Source: Methylogaea oryzae (GTDB lineage Bacteria; Pseudomonadota; Gammaproteobacteria; Methylococcales; Methylococcaceae). From it: 64,000 nt of DNA. The position numbers and the translations under genes were made by a program. Position 1 is the first letter of the stretch; each line of letters starts with the position of its first letter. The notes under the pieces are model-generated. The model saw nothing but the letters and a program-made list of their open reading frames with translations. It was not told the DNA's origin and made no database searches. Of the stretch, positions 24,958 to 34,373 are shown one piece after another. The stretch covers positions 922,501-986,500 of the forward strand of contig NZ_AP019782.1 of assembly GCF_019669985.1 (NCBI RefSeq), given 5' to 3'.

Positions 24958-26991
24958 TTACACGGTGGGCTTTGGCTCCACAAGCTGGCCCTTGCAATAA
25001 CCGCGTATGCAGTTCCGTCCCGAGTCCTTGGCGGCATACAGGGCTTGGTCGGCGCGGGAGATCAGCGTTTTTCCGCCGGGGCAGCCGGTTTCGTACGCGG
25101 CGACCCCCATGCTGACCGTCAGCGGGCGGCCGGCGAAGCGCTTTTCCAGCAGTTGTCCCAGTTGCTCCACCCGCAGGCGGAAACGTTCGGCGAAATGCAG
25201 GGCCGCCACGAAGGAGGTGTCGGGCAGGATGAAGATGAATTCCTCGCCGCCGAAGCGGCCGACGTGGTCGGTGGGACGGCAAGTTTTCTGCATCAGGCCG
25301 GCCACCATTTTGAGCACGTCGTCGCCCACCAGGTGGCCGAAGGCGTCGTTGAATTTCTTGAAGAAATCGATGTCGACCATGGCGATCGCCAGGGTGCGCT
25401 CGCCGCGCTTGGCCTGCTCGAACAAGGCGTTGAGCGTGTCTTCCATGGCTCCCCGGTTGTAGACCTGGGTCAACGGGTCGAACAGCGCCCGCTTGCGGTA
25501 GCTTTCGAACAGGCGGGCGTGCTCCAGCGCCAAGGCCATTTCGCTGGCGATGATGCTTACCACCGACAGGTTCGCCAGCTGCACGGGCTGTTTGCTGCGG
25601 CAATTGTCCATGCCGATCAGCCCGGCGCTTTGGCCGTTGCGGGTCACGGGAACCAGGCCCAGTTCGTCGACGCCCAGGTCCCGCAGCAGTTTTTCCTCCT
25701 GCGGCGTGGCCCCGGCGACGACGACGGGAACCCTGTGGCGCAAGGATTCCAGAATCGGTTCGAAAAACGGATTGAGCTCCCACTCCAGGCCGGCCGGCAA
25801 CGGCGCGGCTCCCTCGGCGCAATGCGCATAAACCGGCTTCAGGTGGCGGCTTTTCGGTTCGTTTTCCAGCAGGTAAAGCCGGTCGAAGGAAAAGTCCTGG
25901 CGGATGGCGCGGAAGGTGTTTTCGATAATCTCCTCCGGCACCAGGCTCTGATGGGGCAACACCAGGTTTTCCTTGATGTGGGACACGGCGGCGTTGTTCC
26001 GCGGGTTCTGCCGTTCCAGATAAACGTAATCGGCATTGAGGCGTCCCAGGTCGAGATTGGTGCGCAGCAGGGTTTCCCGCACCGCCGGCAGGGACGGAAA
26101 GCGGAAGTTGTAGAACACGGCCGTTGCCTGCAGCTCGGAGTCCATGGCGCGCAGCATCTCGTTCAAATCGAGCTTGCCGGTATCGATGCTTTCATAGACT
26201 TCCGGCTGCAGCGCCGGCGGTTGCGGCGCCTTGAAGGAGCCCAGGCCTTGCGTCCAGGCCATGAAGTTGGCGAGCGCCACGATGGCGGCCAGCAGGCGTT
26301 CGTGCGATTCCAGCGTCAGGGAGGCGAAGCGCTGGTGGTGCAGGCTGACGGCGAGGGTGATCGGGCGCGGGAACTCCCAGCGCTTGCAGAAGTAGGCTCC
26401 CAGCGCATCGTGCCCTATGCCGACCAGGCGCCGTTCCGCTTCGTGGGCGCTGCACGCGTTTTCCTGCAATTGGGGCAGGATGGCGCTGTAGCTGATGCGG
26501 CCATAGACTTGCATGATGATTTTGCCGATGTCGTGCAGCAGGCCGGCGCTATGGGCGATGTCGGCGTCCGGATAGCCCAGTTGCCGGGCCATGGCCCGGC
26601 ACAAATAGGCCACGGCCAGGCTGTGGCGCCAATAGGACAGGTAGTCGAAATCGCTGTTGACGCGCCGTATCAGCCGTTCGTAAAGCAGCACTTCCAGCGC
26701 GATGGAGCGGACGTTGGTGAACCCCAGCACAACCACCGCTTGCTTGAGGGTGGCTATCTTGTAGCGCAGCCCGTAGGCGGCGGAGTTGGCTCTGCGCAAT
26801 ACCGCCGCCCCCATGGCCGGGTCCGTTTCCACCAGTTTGACCAGGTCGTCGATGGAGGTGGCGTCGTCGCGGGTGAGTTGCAGCAGGCGCGCCAGCACCA
26901 CCGAAACGCTGGGCAGGTGATCGACCTCCCGCGCCAGGACGGCGTTAACCGACGCCGTGTCGGGTATGAGCGCGGCGTCATGCAACGGCAT
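24958..26991 (-). CDS. HDOD-GAF-GGDEF signalling protein (diguanylate cyclase)
   Basis: A 677-residue cytoplasmic protein. Residues about 20-220 are an HDOD domain (LPSVSVVLARLLQLTRDD..., AGLLHDIGK). A GAF-like sensor follows (about 345-500: FDRLYLLENE...GLIGMDNCRSKQPV), then a GGDEF domain with active-site GGEEF at 581-585. An inhibitory I-site RPTD lies at 572-575, five residues before it, so feedback by c-di-GMP is likely. It should make c-di-GMP in response to a GAF ligand. It heads a minus-strand run with the M14 and hydrolase genes. There is no membrane segment. Confidence 0.88.
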   Translation of the reverse strand: MPLHDAALIPDTASVNAVLAREVDHLPSVSVVLARLLQLTRDDATSIDDLVKLVETDPAMGAAVLRRANSAAYGLRYKIATLKQAVVVLGFTNVRSIALEVLLYERLIRRVNSDFDYLSYWRHSLAVAYLCRAMARQLGYPDADIAHSAGLLHDIGKIIMQVYGRISYSAILPQLQENACSAHEAERRLVGIGHDALGAYFCKRWEFPRPITLAVSLHHQRFASLTLESHERLLAAIVALANFMAWTQGLGSFKAPQPPALQPEVYESIDTGKLDLNEMLRAMDSELQATAVFYNFRFPSLPAVRETLLRTNLDLGRLNADYVYLERQNPRNNAAVSHIKENLVLPHQSLVPEEIIENTFRAIRQDFSFDRLYLLENEPKSRHLKPVYAHCAEGAAPLPAGLEWELNPFFEPILESLRHRVPVVVAGATPQEEKLLRDLGVDELGLVPVTRNGQSAGLIGMDNCRSKQPVQLANLSVVSIIASEMALALEHARLFESYRKRALFDPLTQVYNRGAMEDTLNALFEQAKRGERTLAIAMVDIDFFKKFNDAFGHLVGDDVLKMVAGLMQKTCRPTDHVGRFGGEEFIFILPDTSFVAALHFAERFRLRVEQLGQLLEKRFAGRPLTVSMGVAAYETGCPGGKTLISRADQALYAAKDSGRNCIRGYCKGQLVEPKPTV

Positions 26992-27522
26992 GATCGAACA
27001 GCGGCCGATAGTCGCAGCCGGCTCTGTGCTGGGAGAAACCGGGGCGGGGGCGGTGATTCATGCTGGGCATCCTTTCGTTGTCCAAAGCCGGTGGTCACGC
27101 GTTGTGAAGGTTAAGCGAAATCCCCGCGCTGGGGGATGGTTTGCCGTCGCGCGCGGGCGCGCTTTTCCGGCCTTGCTTCCGGGGCGGTTCCCTTCGCCGC
27201 GACCCGCGCATCGACAACGGCATCTTGCCCTAATGTGGACGCCCCGCTGCGTGAACCTCGTCGCTTTTCCGCCGCGTTCCGTCCTTCCGCTCGCCCTGGG
27301 CCGTTGCGCTGCGTGTCGTCCATAGCTTAGGCGGAATAACCGACAAGCATGGCGACGCGCGGCGTTTGCCGGCGGCGCCGGAGGTTCATAAGACAGCCCT
27401 GCCAGGCCCCGGCCGAATGCGCGGGCTTTCTTATCGGTTTGTAATCCTGGGATTACAGACGATCACGGGGATGCAGTGTAGTGTCTCCAGCCTCGCAAAT
27501 ATAAGCAAAAAGGATCTTTGGC
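26992..27522 (+). other. Divergent intergenic region
   Basis: About 530 bp between the GGDEF gene and the PhoD-like gene. It is GC-rich until about 27430, then more AT-rich with the inverted repeat noted at 27441-27456. No gene or RNA is supported. Confidence 0.4.
27441..27456. promoter_or_regulatory. Inverted repeat upstream of the phoD-like gene
   Basis: GTAATCC and GGATTAC arms around TG form a compact dyad 67 bp before the phosphatase start. Its size and position suit a dimeric regulator site; no regulator is identified. Confidence 0.4.
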
Positions 27523-29667
27523 ATGTTGGATCACCTCTTGGCCGGCCCCATTCTGCGCCGCACGACGCAGGATCGCGTGTGTGTCTGGCTGGCGATGGAC
27601 AGCCGGCAGGATTTGTCGCTGGAAATCCTGGGCATGGACGAGCAGACGGTGGGACGGAGCAGTCCGGACGACTTCGCCGCCAGCTGTTTTCAGTTGGGGG
27701 AAAAGCTGTTCGTCTATTTGCTGCAGGCTTATCCCACGCAAGGCGCCCACTTTCCGACCGGCGTTTCCTTGTACTACCGTTTGCTGCATAACAGCCAGGG
27801 GCCGTTGGACCTGAGCCTGGCGCGGTTGACCTACGCCGATCATGCCCACCCGGTGTTCCATATTCCCGACCAGTTGCGGTCCGTGCTGCACGGCAGTTGC
27901 CGCAAGCCCCACGGCGACATGGGGGCGGACGCCCTGGCGGCGGGCGATGCGCTTTTGGAAAGCTTCCATGCGGGCCTTAGCCAAGCCGACCGGCCCGACG
28001 TCTTGCTGCTGACGGGCGATCAGATTTATGCCGACGACGTGGCGGCGTCCCTGCTGGCGACTTTGCGCACCCAAGCCGTGGCGCTGACCGGCAGGAAAGG
28101 CCTCCTGCCGTTGCGGGAGGCGGGCGGCGAGCCGGGCATCGCGCGAGACAGCCTGAAGTCGGCGCTGAAGGCGAAAATCAAGCGGTTGCGCGGCCTGGAG
28201 CAACAGGATACGGGCGTCCGGCCCGCCGAGTTGGATCCCAACGACATCCTCCTGGGCGGCCGCAAGGATGTGTTGCATCGTTACCATTCCGGCTTCAGTT
28301 CCGGCGAGTCGGGCAATCATCTGATGAGTTTCGGCGAGTTCGCCGCCATGTATCTCTACGTGTTCGGCAACGCGAGCGATTGGTCGGTTCCCGGCTGGGA
28401 AGACATCCGCAGCGATCATGCGCAGGTGACGGACAAAGCGCTGGCCGAAGCGCAAAAACACACTACCGCTGTGGCGGAGTTCGCCAAAACCCTGCCCAAG
28501 GTTCGGCGTCTGCTGGCCAATATCCCCACCTACATGATCTTCGACGACCACGATGTGACCGACGACTGGAACATCACCGGCCATTGGTACGACAAAGTGC
28601 GCTCGTCGCCGCTGGGCCGCCGCATCGTCTCCAACGCCCTGGCGGCTTACTGGGCGTTCCAGGCCTGGGGCAACGACCCGGACAACTTCGATAGCGACAT
28701 GATCGAGTCCGTGCCCCGCCATTTGAACAAAACCGGCGACGATCTCGACGGCGACGAGTGTTACGACTTGTTTACCTGGAAGCATCGGGGGTGGGGATTT
28801 TCCGTGCCCACCGAGCCGCCCATCATCGCCATGGATTCCAGAACCCAGCGCCAGCCGGACAACCCTTTTTACCCGCCGCGCCTGATGGACCGCTACGCGC
28901 TGGATTGGCTGCGGGTGGAGTGGACCAAGCTGAAAACCTGCCGGAAAAGCTGCCACGATGTCGGCCGCGCCATCGGCGGCGACACCTGCCCCGTGTTGAT
29001 CGCCGCCACGCCGGTGATGGGCTTTTCGCCCTTGGAGAATCTGGTGCAGATCGTTCTGTGGGGGGTGGGCTATGTGGAAGACATGCCGGCGGTGCGTTTC
29101 CTGGAGGATTTGGCGGACGAGTCCGGCTATTTGGCGGGGAAAATCGTCGATTGGCTGGACGCCGAAGCCTGGTCGGCCAATCTCAGCGGCTTCACCGATC
29201 TGATGGACACTTTGCTGCACAAAATGGGTATCGAGCAATGCGTGTTCCTGTCCGGGGACGTGCATTACTCCTTCACTGCGCACGGTTGGTACAAAAGCAG
29301 CGCCGGCTATACCGGCGAGGAAAAGGTGTTGCGCTGCCGCCAGCTGACCAGCTCGGCGCTGCGCAACGAGCCCAGCCTTTCCCAGGAACGCGCCCTGAAG
29401 GCGTTGGCGAAACTGGAAAAAGGCAGCTCCAGCAAGAGCAATTGGTGGCGGTTTTACGCCGACCAATGGCGTATGGAGCATACCTTGCTGAAGCCCGCCA
29501 GCGGTGGCGGCAGGCTGGTGACGCCCAAATGCAATCTGGGCCAGGTGCTGTTCGAGAACGGCAAGCCGACCCGGCACATTCTTTGGCACGGGGACGACAC
29601 GGCGGTGGAATATACCGTCCCCCCGTTCGCCGGCAACGTTTCAAGCGGCGAATTGCCCGCCGCTTGA
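27523..29667 (+). CDS. PhoD-like metallophosphatase
   Basis: A 714-residue PhoD/alkaline phosphatase D-type phosphoesterase. Metal-site motifs are TGDQIYADD at 164-172, IFDDHDVTDDWN in the middle and LSGDVHYSF near residue 580. The start sequence (MLDHLLAGPILRRTTQDRVCVWLAM) matches the N-terminal fibronectin-like strand of the family. Unlike classic PhoD there is no Tat or Sec signal peptide, and the protein is longer than the usual 500-550 residues, so a cytoplasmic location is likely. Substrate unknown. It precedes the multicopper oxidase gene by 110 bp on the same strand. Confidence 0.85.
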   Translation: MLDHLLAGPILRRTTQDRVCVWLAMDSRQDLSLEILGMDEQTVGRSSPDDFAASCFQLGEKLFVYLLQAYPTQGAHFPTGVSLYYRLLHNSQGPLDLSLARLTYADHAHPVFHIPDQLRSVLHGSCRKPHGDMGADALAAGDALLESFHAGLSQADRPDVLLLTGDQIYADDVAASLLATLRTQAVALTGRKGLLPLREAGGEPGIARDSLKSALKAKIKRLRGLEQQDTGVRPAELDPNDILLGGRKDVLHRYHSGFSSGESGNHLMSFGEFAAMYLYVFGNASDWSVPGWEDIRSDHAQVTDKALAEAQKHTTAVAEFAKTLPKVRRLLANIPTYMIFDDHDVTDDWNITGHWYDKVRSSPLGRRIVSNALAAYWAFQAWGNDPDNFDSDMIESVPRHLNKTGDDLDGDECYDLFTWKHRGWGFSVPTEPPIIAMDSRTQRQPDNPFYPPRLMDRYALDWLRVEWTKLKTCRKSCHDVGRAIGGDTCPVLIAATPVMGFSPLENLVQIVLWGVGYVEDMPAVRFLEDLADESGYLAGKIVDWLDAEAWSANLSGFTDLMDTLLHKMGIEQCVFLSGDVHYSFTAHGWYKSSAGYTGEEKVLRCRQLTSSALRNEPSLSQERALKALAKLEKGSSSKSNWWRFYADQWRMEHTLLKPASGGGRLVTPKCNLGQVLFENGKPTRHILWHGDDTAVEYTVPPFAGNVSSGELPAA

Positions 29668-29777
29668 CTATCGCTCCGGTCTGCCGGGCCAGTCGCGCCG
29701 TCAGGTCGGGGGGATTGCGGAGGTGGCCGGCCGGGGCAATGGCCGGCTGTTTGGAATACAAGAGGAAGCCATATCTA

Positions 29778-31841
29778 ATGATCGAAAGAAGAATAAGTAA
29801 AAAATCCGGGGGAGTTTTGGCCAGCGTGCTGGCGGCGGGCGTCGCCGCGATTCCGGTCGGCGTTTGCGCCAAAAGCGCGCCGCCGGTCGCCGCGCCTTTG
29901 CAGCTGCCGCAGTCCGCGAGCTCGGGGGACACCAAGTCCTTGCAGGTGGGGCTGGAGCTCAAATCCGGCGATTACACGCTGTACGGCCCCTCGCCGACGG
30001 CGGCCGCCGCGAAGGGCCAGGCGCTGGTGAATCCGGTGGTGAAGGCGCGCGGCGTGCAATTGACCGCCAGCGCGCCGGCCGCCACCCCGGCGCCCGCCAA
30101 CGCGCTGCTGATGGGGCCGACCTTGCGCGTGCGCCCCGGCGACCAGTTGGGCATCACGTTGAAAAACAGCCTGAACTACGATGTGTTCGCCGGAGACGCC
30201 AGCCACAGCATGACGATTCCGCACGGCTTCGATGTCATCAACCTGCACACCCACGGCCTGCACGTGTCGCCGCAAAGCCCCGGCGACAACGTATTGCTGA
30301 GCATTTTTCCGCAGGATACGCCGACGGACGTGGTGGCGGCTTGCGCCAAGGAAACCAACGCGGCCGATTGCGTGACGGGGCAGTTCGCCTATTCCTACAA
30401 CATCCCCGCCAACCACCCCGCCGGCACCTATTGGTATCACGCCCACAAGCACGGCGCGGTGTCCATGCACTTGGCCGACGGTTTCGCCGGCGCGTTGATC
30501 GTCGAGGATCCGCAACACGGCCTGGACAGCCTGCCGGAAGTGCAGGCGGCAACGGAGCAGGTGCTCATGTTCCAGCAAATCGCCTACGGCGGGCAGTATC
30601 CGGCGCCCAACGGCGGCAAGCCCGTCGGCAGCGGTACGGCCAGCGATCCTTATTTGATCGACTGCATGAGCGTTTACGGCTTTCCGGGCGACCAGGGATG
30701 CGACTTCAACCATTCCCATCCGCCGGCGCCGGCCTTTAGAAACAACAGCACCAAGGCCACCTTGTCGGTCAACGGCCAGTTCCAACCGTCCATCACCATG
30801 AAATCGAAAGAGGTGCAGCTGTGGCGGGTCGTCAACGGCACCATCGATAAAGTGGTGCCCATGTGCCTGATGCCTTTGGCCGGTACCGCCGCGCCGGCTC
30901 CCGAAGCCTATGTGTTGGCGGTGGACGGCGTGCCTTTGCAAAAACCCGGTGTGGCCGAGGACGCGCGACCGGTGCAAATCACCGCCCCCGTGGTCAATCC
31001 CGCCAACGGCGACGACCTGCTGAACAACGAGTTGCTGTTCCTGGCGGCCGGGCAAAGGCTGGATTTGATGGTGAAAGCGCCGGCCCAGGCGGGCGTGTAT
31101 GCCTTATACGAGGCCGGCAACCAGACCTCCATGAAGCAGCTGTGCAACCCCAAATCCGCCGTCTACCAAAACAAGAAGCCGATACTGACGGTCAATGTGG
31201 TGGAGCCGACGGACATCGCGCCTTACAACACCAGCCTGCCTCACCAGGCGGCCTTGAACAAGCTTATCGCGCCGGCGACCATCACCGCGGCGGAAATCCC
31301 GGCGCTGCCGACCCAGGGGGTGGTGTACGGTTTCACCACCAACACTTACGCGGTCAGGGAGGGCGGCGCGGCGGTGGTCAACGCGCGGGTGTTCAATCCG
31401 CTGCGCAGCCAGCGCGATCTGGTCTTGAACCAAGTGGATCGCTGGTCGGTGCAAAGCGCGGTGGATACCCATATGTTCCACATCCACATCAATCCCTTCC
31501 AGTTGGTATCGCGAGGCCAGGTGCAATACCCGTTCCCGGTATGGCGCGACACGGTGCTGATCAATTGCCCCAGCATTCTCGGCCAAGGCAATTGCTCCTA
31601 TGCCGGCAGCCTGACGGGCGATCAATTTTCGCCAGGGGGTAAAAACGCCAATCAATTTGGCGAAATCGTGCAGTTTCTGCAGAAGCCCGTGGATTTCGCC
31701 GGCGCCTTTGTCCAGCATTGCCACAACGTTTCCCACGAGGACCAGGGCATGATGGAATTGGTGACGGCAGCGCCCGCGCCCGCGCCCGCCACCCAACCGG
31801 GCCAGGGCGGCACGGCAACGCACCAGGGTCACGCCCCGTAA
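29778..31841 (+). CDS. Multicopper oxidase
   Basis: A 687-residue exported three-cupredoxin oxidase that couples substrate oxidation to oxygen reduction. Copper motifs are HTHGLH at 157-162, WYHAHKH at 219-225, HMFHIHINPF starting at H565, and HCHNVSHEDQGMM starting at H647, so all T1, T2 and T3 ligands appear present. The N-terminus is signal-like (RRISKKSGGVLASVLAAGVAAIPVGVCAKSA). GAGGAAG before ATG 29778 supports the start; the frame is open far upstream but inside phoD. The Pro/Ala-rich tail ends HQGHAP. Its substrate could be metal ions or phenolics. Confidence 0.9.
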   Translation: MIERRISKKSGGVLASVLAAGVAAIPVGVCAKSAPPVAAPLQLPQSASSGDTKSLQVGLELKSGDYTLYGPSPTAAAAKGQALVNPVVKARGVQLTASAPAATPAPANALLMGPTLRVRPGDQLGITLKNSLNYDVFAGDASHSMTIPHGFDVINLHTHGLHVSPQSPGDNVLLSIFPQDTPTDVVAACAKETNAADCVTGQFAYSYNIPANHPAGTYWYHAHKHGAVSMHLADGFAGALIVEDPQHGLDSLPEVQAATEQVLMFQQIAYGGQYPAPNGGKPVGSGTASDPYLIDCMSVYGFPGDQGCDFNHSHPPAPAFRNNSTKATLSVNGQFQPSITMKSKEVQLWRVVNGTIDKVVPMCLMPLAGTAAPAPEAYVLAVDGVPLQKPGVAEDARPVQITAPVVNPANGDDLLNNELLFLAAGQRLDLMVKAPAQAGVYALYEAGNQTSMKQLCNPKSAVYQNKKPILTVNVVEPTDIAPYNTSLPHQAALNKLIAPATITAAEIPALPTQGVVYGFTTNTYAVREGGAAVVNARVFNPLRSQRDLVLNQVDRWSVQSAVDTHMFHIHINPFQLVSRGQVQYPFPVWRDTVLINCPSILGQGNCSYAGSLTGDQFSPGGKNANQFGEIVQFLQKPVDFAGAFVQHCHNVSHEDQGMMELVTAAPAPAPATQPGQGGTATHQGHAP

Positions 31842-31850
31842 CCTGCACTC

Positions 31851-31885
31851 GCCGTTCGGGACGGCTCCACGCCGCCCCGAACGGC
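31851..31885. terminator. Bidirectional terminator-like hairpin
   Basis: Perfect 10-bp arms GCCGTTCGGG (31851-31860) and CCCGAACGGC (31876-31885) lie between the convergent multicopper oxidase and NTF2-like genes, followed by CGTTTCCC. The T tract is weak. Confidence 0.55.
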
Positions 31886-31906
31886 CGTTTCCCCTGCGCT
31901 TTCCCT

Positions 31907-32413
31907 TTACGGGGTAGGCGAGTCCTTTTCCTCCGTCAGGCGGGTACCGTCATTCCAGCGCTGCACCTGGACTTTCCAGCTGCCGTCGGCCTGATGCTTG
32001 AGCACGTGGTTGACCAAGCCCTGATAGTGGTAGCTGATGCTGCCTTGCGGCGCATTTCCCAACGATTTGCTGGCGATCAGCTCCATGCGGGTCACCACCG
32101 TGTCGCCGTTTTCGCGGCGGGCCTTGACCAGCCGGAAACGCGACGCGCCCTGGGGCGATTCCAGCAGGCTTTTCCAAAACGCCCGGATTGCTTCGCGGCT
32201 TTGCACCGCTTGGCCGTTGGGTTGGATCAGCATGGCGCTTTGTTGAGTGAACAGCGAGGCGATGCCGTCCAGGTTGCCTTGGGCGACGGCGGTGTTCCAT
32301 TGGTTCACATCCGCTTCGGCGATGGCGTAGCCCGTTTCGTCGGGGGTGGCGAGGGCCGGGCGGGCAAACAGCAAGCCGGCCGTCACGGCTAATGGGATGA
32401 GGATAGGTTTCAT
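31907..32413 (-). CDS. Exported NTF2-like (SnoaL/DUF4440) protein
   Basis: A 168-residue protein with a signal peptide (MKPILIPLAVTAGLLFARPALA) and an NTF2-like fold: ADVNQWNTAVAQGNLDGIASLFTQQSAMLIQPNGQAVQSREAIRAFWKSLL is the helical start and hydrophobic strand typical of DUF4440/SgcJ proteins. The C-terminal strands include YHYQGLVNHVLKHQADGSWKVQVQRWND. Binding of a small ligand is likely; no catalytic role can be given. The start at 32413 is fixed by the signal peptide; the longer open frame upstream has no sense. Confidence 0.75.
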   Translation of the reverse strand: MKPILIPLAVTAGLLFARPALATPDETGYAIAEADVNQWNTAVAQGNLDGIASLFTQQSAMLIQPNGQAVQSREAIRAFWKSLLESPQGASRFRLVKARRENGDTVVTRMELIASKSLGNAPQGSISYHYQGLVNHVLKHQADGSWKVQVQRWNDGTRLTEEKDSPTP

Positions 32414-32701
32414 GGCTCGAACTCCGCTACTTCGCCTCGCGGCAATGGATGTCCCCCGGCGCGTTTCGCTATCGCAGGGGTGACGCCTTTTGCCAAGCAG
32501 AATGCGTGCCTTGTCAAAAAACGCCGGGTTTTCCGGGCGTTCGCCGGTTTGCGGGCCATCGGTGACGGGCGCGACGCACCATTGTGGCGCATATTGCCGG
32601 CCGCGGAATTTCACCTATCGTTTGCGAAGTCCGGGACGCGGCTATACGCTGCGTTGCCGTTGGATGGACGAAACGGGTTACTAGGCCTGCGAGGAGGGTC
32701 A

Positions 32702-33553
32702 ATGCACGCGAAAAATTACACTATCCGGACCATGACGCGGGAGGATGTTGATCTCGCCGTCGAGTGGACGGCGCAAGAGGGCTGGAATCCGGGGCTGCAC
32801 GATGCCGAGAGCTATTATGCGGTCGATTCCAACGGCTTCCTCATCGGCCTGCTCGGCGACGAGCCCATCGCCACGATTTCCGTGGTGAAGTACGGCGACG
32901 CTTTCGGCTTTCTGGGGTTCTACATCGTCAAGCCGGGTCATCGCGGCAATGGCTACGGTAAACGCATTTGGGACGCCGGCTTGCGCTACCTGGAAGGGCG
33001 CACCATCGGCTTGGACGGCGTGCTGGCCCAGCAGGAGAATTACAAGCGCTCCGGTTTTTCCTTCGCTTACCGCAACGTCCGCTACGAAGGCTGCGGCGGC
33101 GGGCGGGCTCCGCAGCACGCCGGACTGGTGGACTTGGCGAGTGTGCCCATGGATGCAGTCGAGTCCTACGAGCGGCCTTTTTTTCCGGCCGAGCGCTCCT
33201 ATTTCACCCGCTCCTGGATTGCCCAGCCGGGCGCCAACGCCCTGGGGATACTGCGTGACGGCAAGCTGGTCGGTTACGGCGTGATGCGGCCGTGCCGTTC
33301 GGGCAGCAAAATCGGCCCACTTTACGCGGACAGTCCGGAATTGGCGGAAACGCTGTTTCTGGCGCTCAAAGCCGAAGCCCCCGCCGCCGACCGCGTTTAT
33401 TTGGACGTGCCGGAAGTCAACCGGGCCGCCGTGGCGCTGGCCCGGCGCCATGACATGCAAGCGATGTTCGAGACCGCGCGCATGTACAAGGGGGAAGCGC
33501 CGGTGATCGATCTGGAGCGCCTGTTCGGCGTGGCGTCGTTCGAAATCGGCTGA
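32702..33553 (+). CDS. GNAT-family acetyltransferase, two-domain
   Basis: A 283-residue acetyl-CoA-dependent N-acetyltransferase. Residues 5-140 are a GNAT domain with the acetyl-CoA loop GFYIVKPGHRGNGYGKRIWD (R-G-x-G-x-G/K form). The second half (about 150-283) is the Acetyltransf_18-like domain, with GYGVMRPCRSGSKIGPLYADSPELAETLF, as in YitH-type proteins. AGGAGG at 32692-32697 precedes ATG 32702. The substrate is unknown. Confidence 0.85.
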   Translation: MHAKNYTIRTMTREDVDLAVEWTAQEGWNPGLHDAESYYAVDSNGFLIGLLGDEPIATISVVKYGDAFGFLGFYIVKPGHRGNGYGKRIWDAGLRYLEGRTIGLDGVLAQQENYKRSGFSFAYRNVRYEGCGGGRAPQHAGLVDLASVPMDAVESYERPFFPAERSYFTRSWIAQPGANALGILRDGKLVGYGVMRPCRSGSKIGPLYADSPELAETLFLALKAEAPAADRVYLDVPEVNRAAVALARRHDMQAMFETARMYKGEAPVIDLERLFGVASFEIG

Positions 33554-33575
33554 CGGGGGCGGCTTGGCCGCGCAA

Positions 33576-33606
33576 TAAAAAAGCCCCGCTGGTAAGGGCG
33601 GGGCTT
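33576..33606 (-). terminator. Rho-independent terminator of the 33.7-kb gene
   Basis: On the minus strand AAGCCCCGC / GCGGGGCTT forms a 9-bp stem followed directly by a T tract (A33577-A33582 on the plus strand). It lies about 77 bp past the stop of the gene at 33683. Confidence 0.85.
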
Positions 33607-33682
33607 GCCGGCTTGCGGCGATCCGCAAACCGTTGTGCGGGGAGCCGGCGTGGTCAGCGACAGCCGGCTCTCTATGGCTCGC

Positions 33683-34054
33683 TTACTGGGTGCCTTCGGC
33701 TCTGCCGATAGGGCCTTTCTTCTTGGTCAGCTCCGCCAGGGCGGCTTCCACCGCTTGGCCGCCTTCGGTCAGGTTGCCGGCCTTGGCCGCGCCGACGGCG
33801 GCCCGGAATTTGCCGCCGACGCGGCCCAACGTGACGGAGTTACCCGTGCTGTTCTGCTCTTTGGCGAGCGATTGCGCTTCGCCGACTGCTTTGACAAAAG
33901 CGTCCGCGTTGCCTTGCTTGGCGGATTCCAGCGCCTGCTGGGACAGCTTGATGATCGCCGTGTAGTCTTCGTTGATGGGGCTGCCGGCGGCCATCGCGGC
34001 GCCCAACGGCAATACGGAAAGCAGTAACGCGGCCAAAGCTCGTTTAAAGTTCAT
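33683..34054 (-). CDS. Small exported helical protein of unknown function
   Basis: A 123-residue protein with a clear signal peptide (MNFKRALAALLLSVLPLGAAMA). The mature part is Ala-rich and helical (EDYTAIIKLSQQALESAKQGNADAFVKAVGEAQSLAKEQN...), reminiscent of small cytochrome-b562-like or metal-binding four-helix proteins but without the heme ligands. The function is not known to me. It has its own terminator at 33576-33606 and is divergent from cydAB. Confidence 0.65.
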   Translation of the reverse strand: MNFKRALAALLLSVLPLGAAMAAGSPINEDYTAIIKLSQQALESAKQGNADAFVKAVGEAQSLAKEQNSTGNSVTLGRVGGKFRAAVGAAKAGNLTEGGQAVEAALAELTKKKGPIGRAEGTQ

Positions 34055-34373
34055 TTATGTTCCTTGTTGTTGATAGTGTCTTGCGACGAACAGGAAAGGC
34101 GTCGACGGCTTCCGCTTGGGCCCTAAGCCAAAGCCACGCCCCATCATTTACAACGGTTGGCTCGACGGTCACTGCAGCTCTCGAAGAGTCGAATTCAGCT
34201 TACCGAAGTTTCCGGGGTAAATCCATATAATTTGTGCGGGAGTTGTTGCGGAGGCAACCATCTCCTTTCCCGTTGGTCTAACCGCCATTCGGCATGGATC
34301 GAATGGTCTCGTTTAGCCGCGGCGACGCGGCCATGCCGTGCACTCGCGTCTTTCGACCAAGGAGTGGCCCGCC
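34055..34373 (+). other. Divergent spacer and cydAB leader with a hairpin
   Basis: A 319-bp spacer. TATAAT at 34226-34231 is a possible -10 for cydAB but has no good -35 at 17 bp. Just downstream, 34238-34265 folds into an imperfect hairpin (GGGAGTTGTTGC, loop GGAG, GCAACCATCTCC). I cannot match it to a known riboswitch. The rest shows nothing clear. Confidence 0.4.

Noticed and set aside
24907-27114. A 735-codon plus-strand frame opposite the HDOD-GAF-GGDEF gene
   Set aside because: The minus-strand protein has clear HDOD and GGDEF motifs; the plus frame has none.
27463-29589. A 708-codon minus-strand frame opposite the PhoD-like gene
   Set aside because: Sense protein has intact metal motifs; the antisense frame has biased composition and no family.
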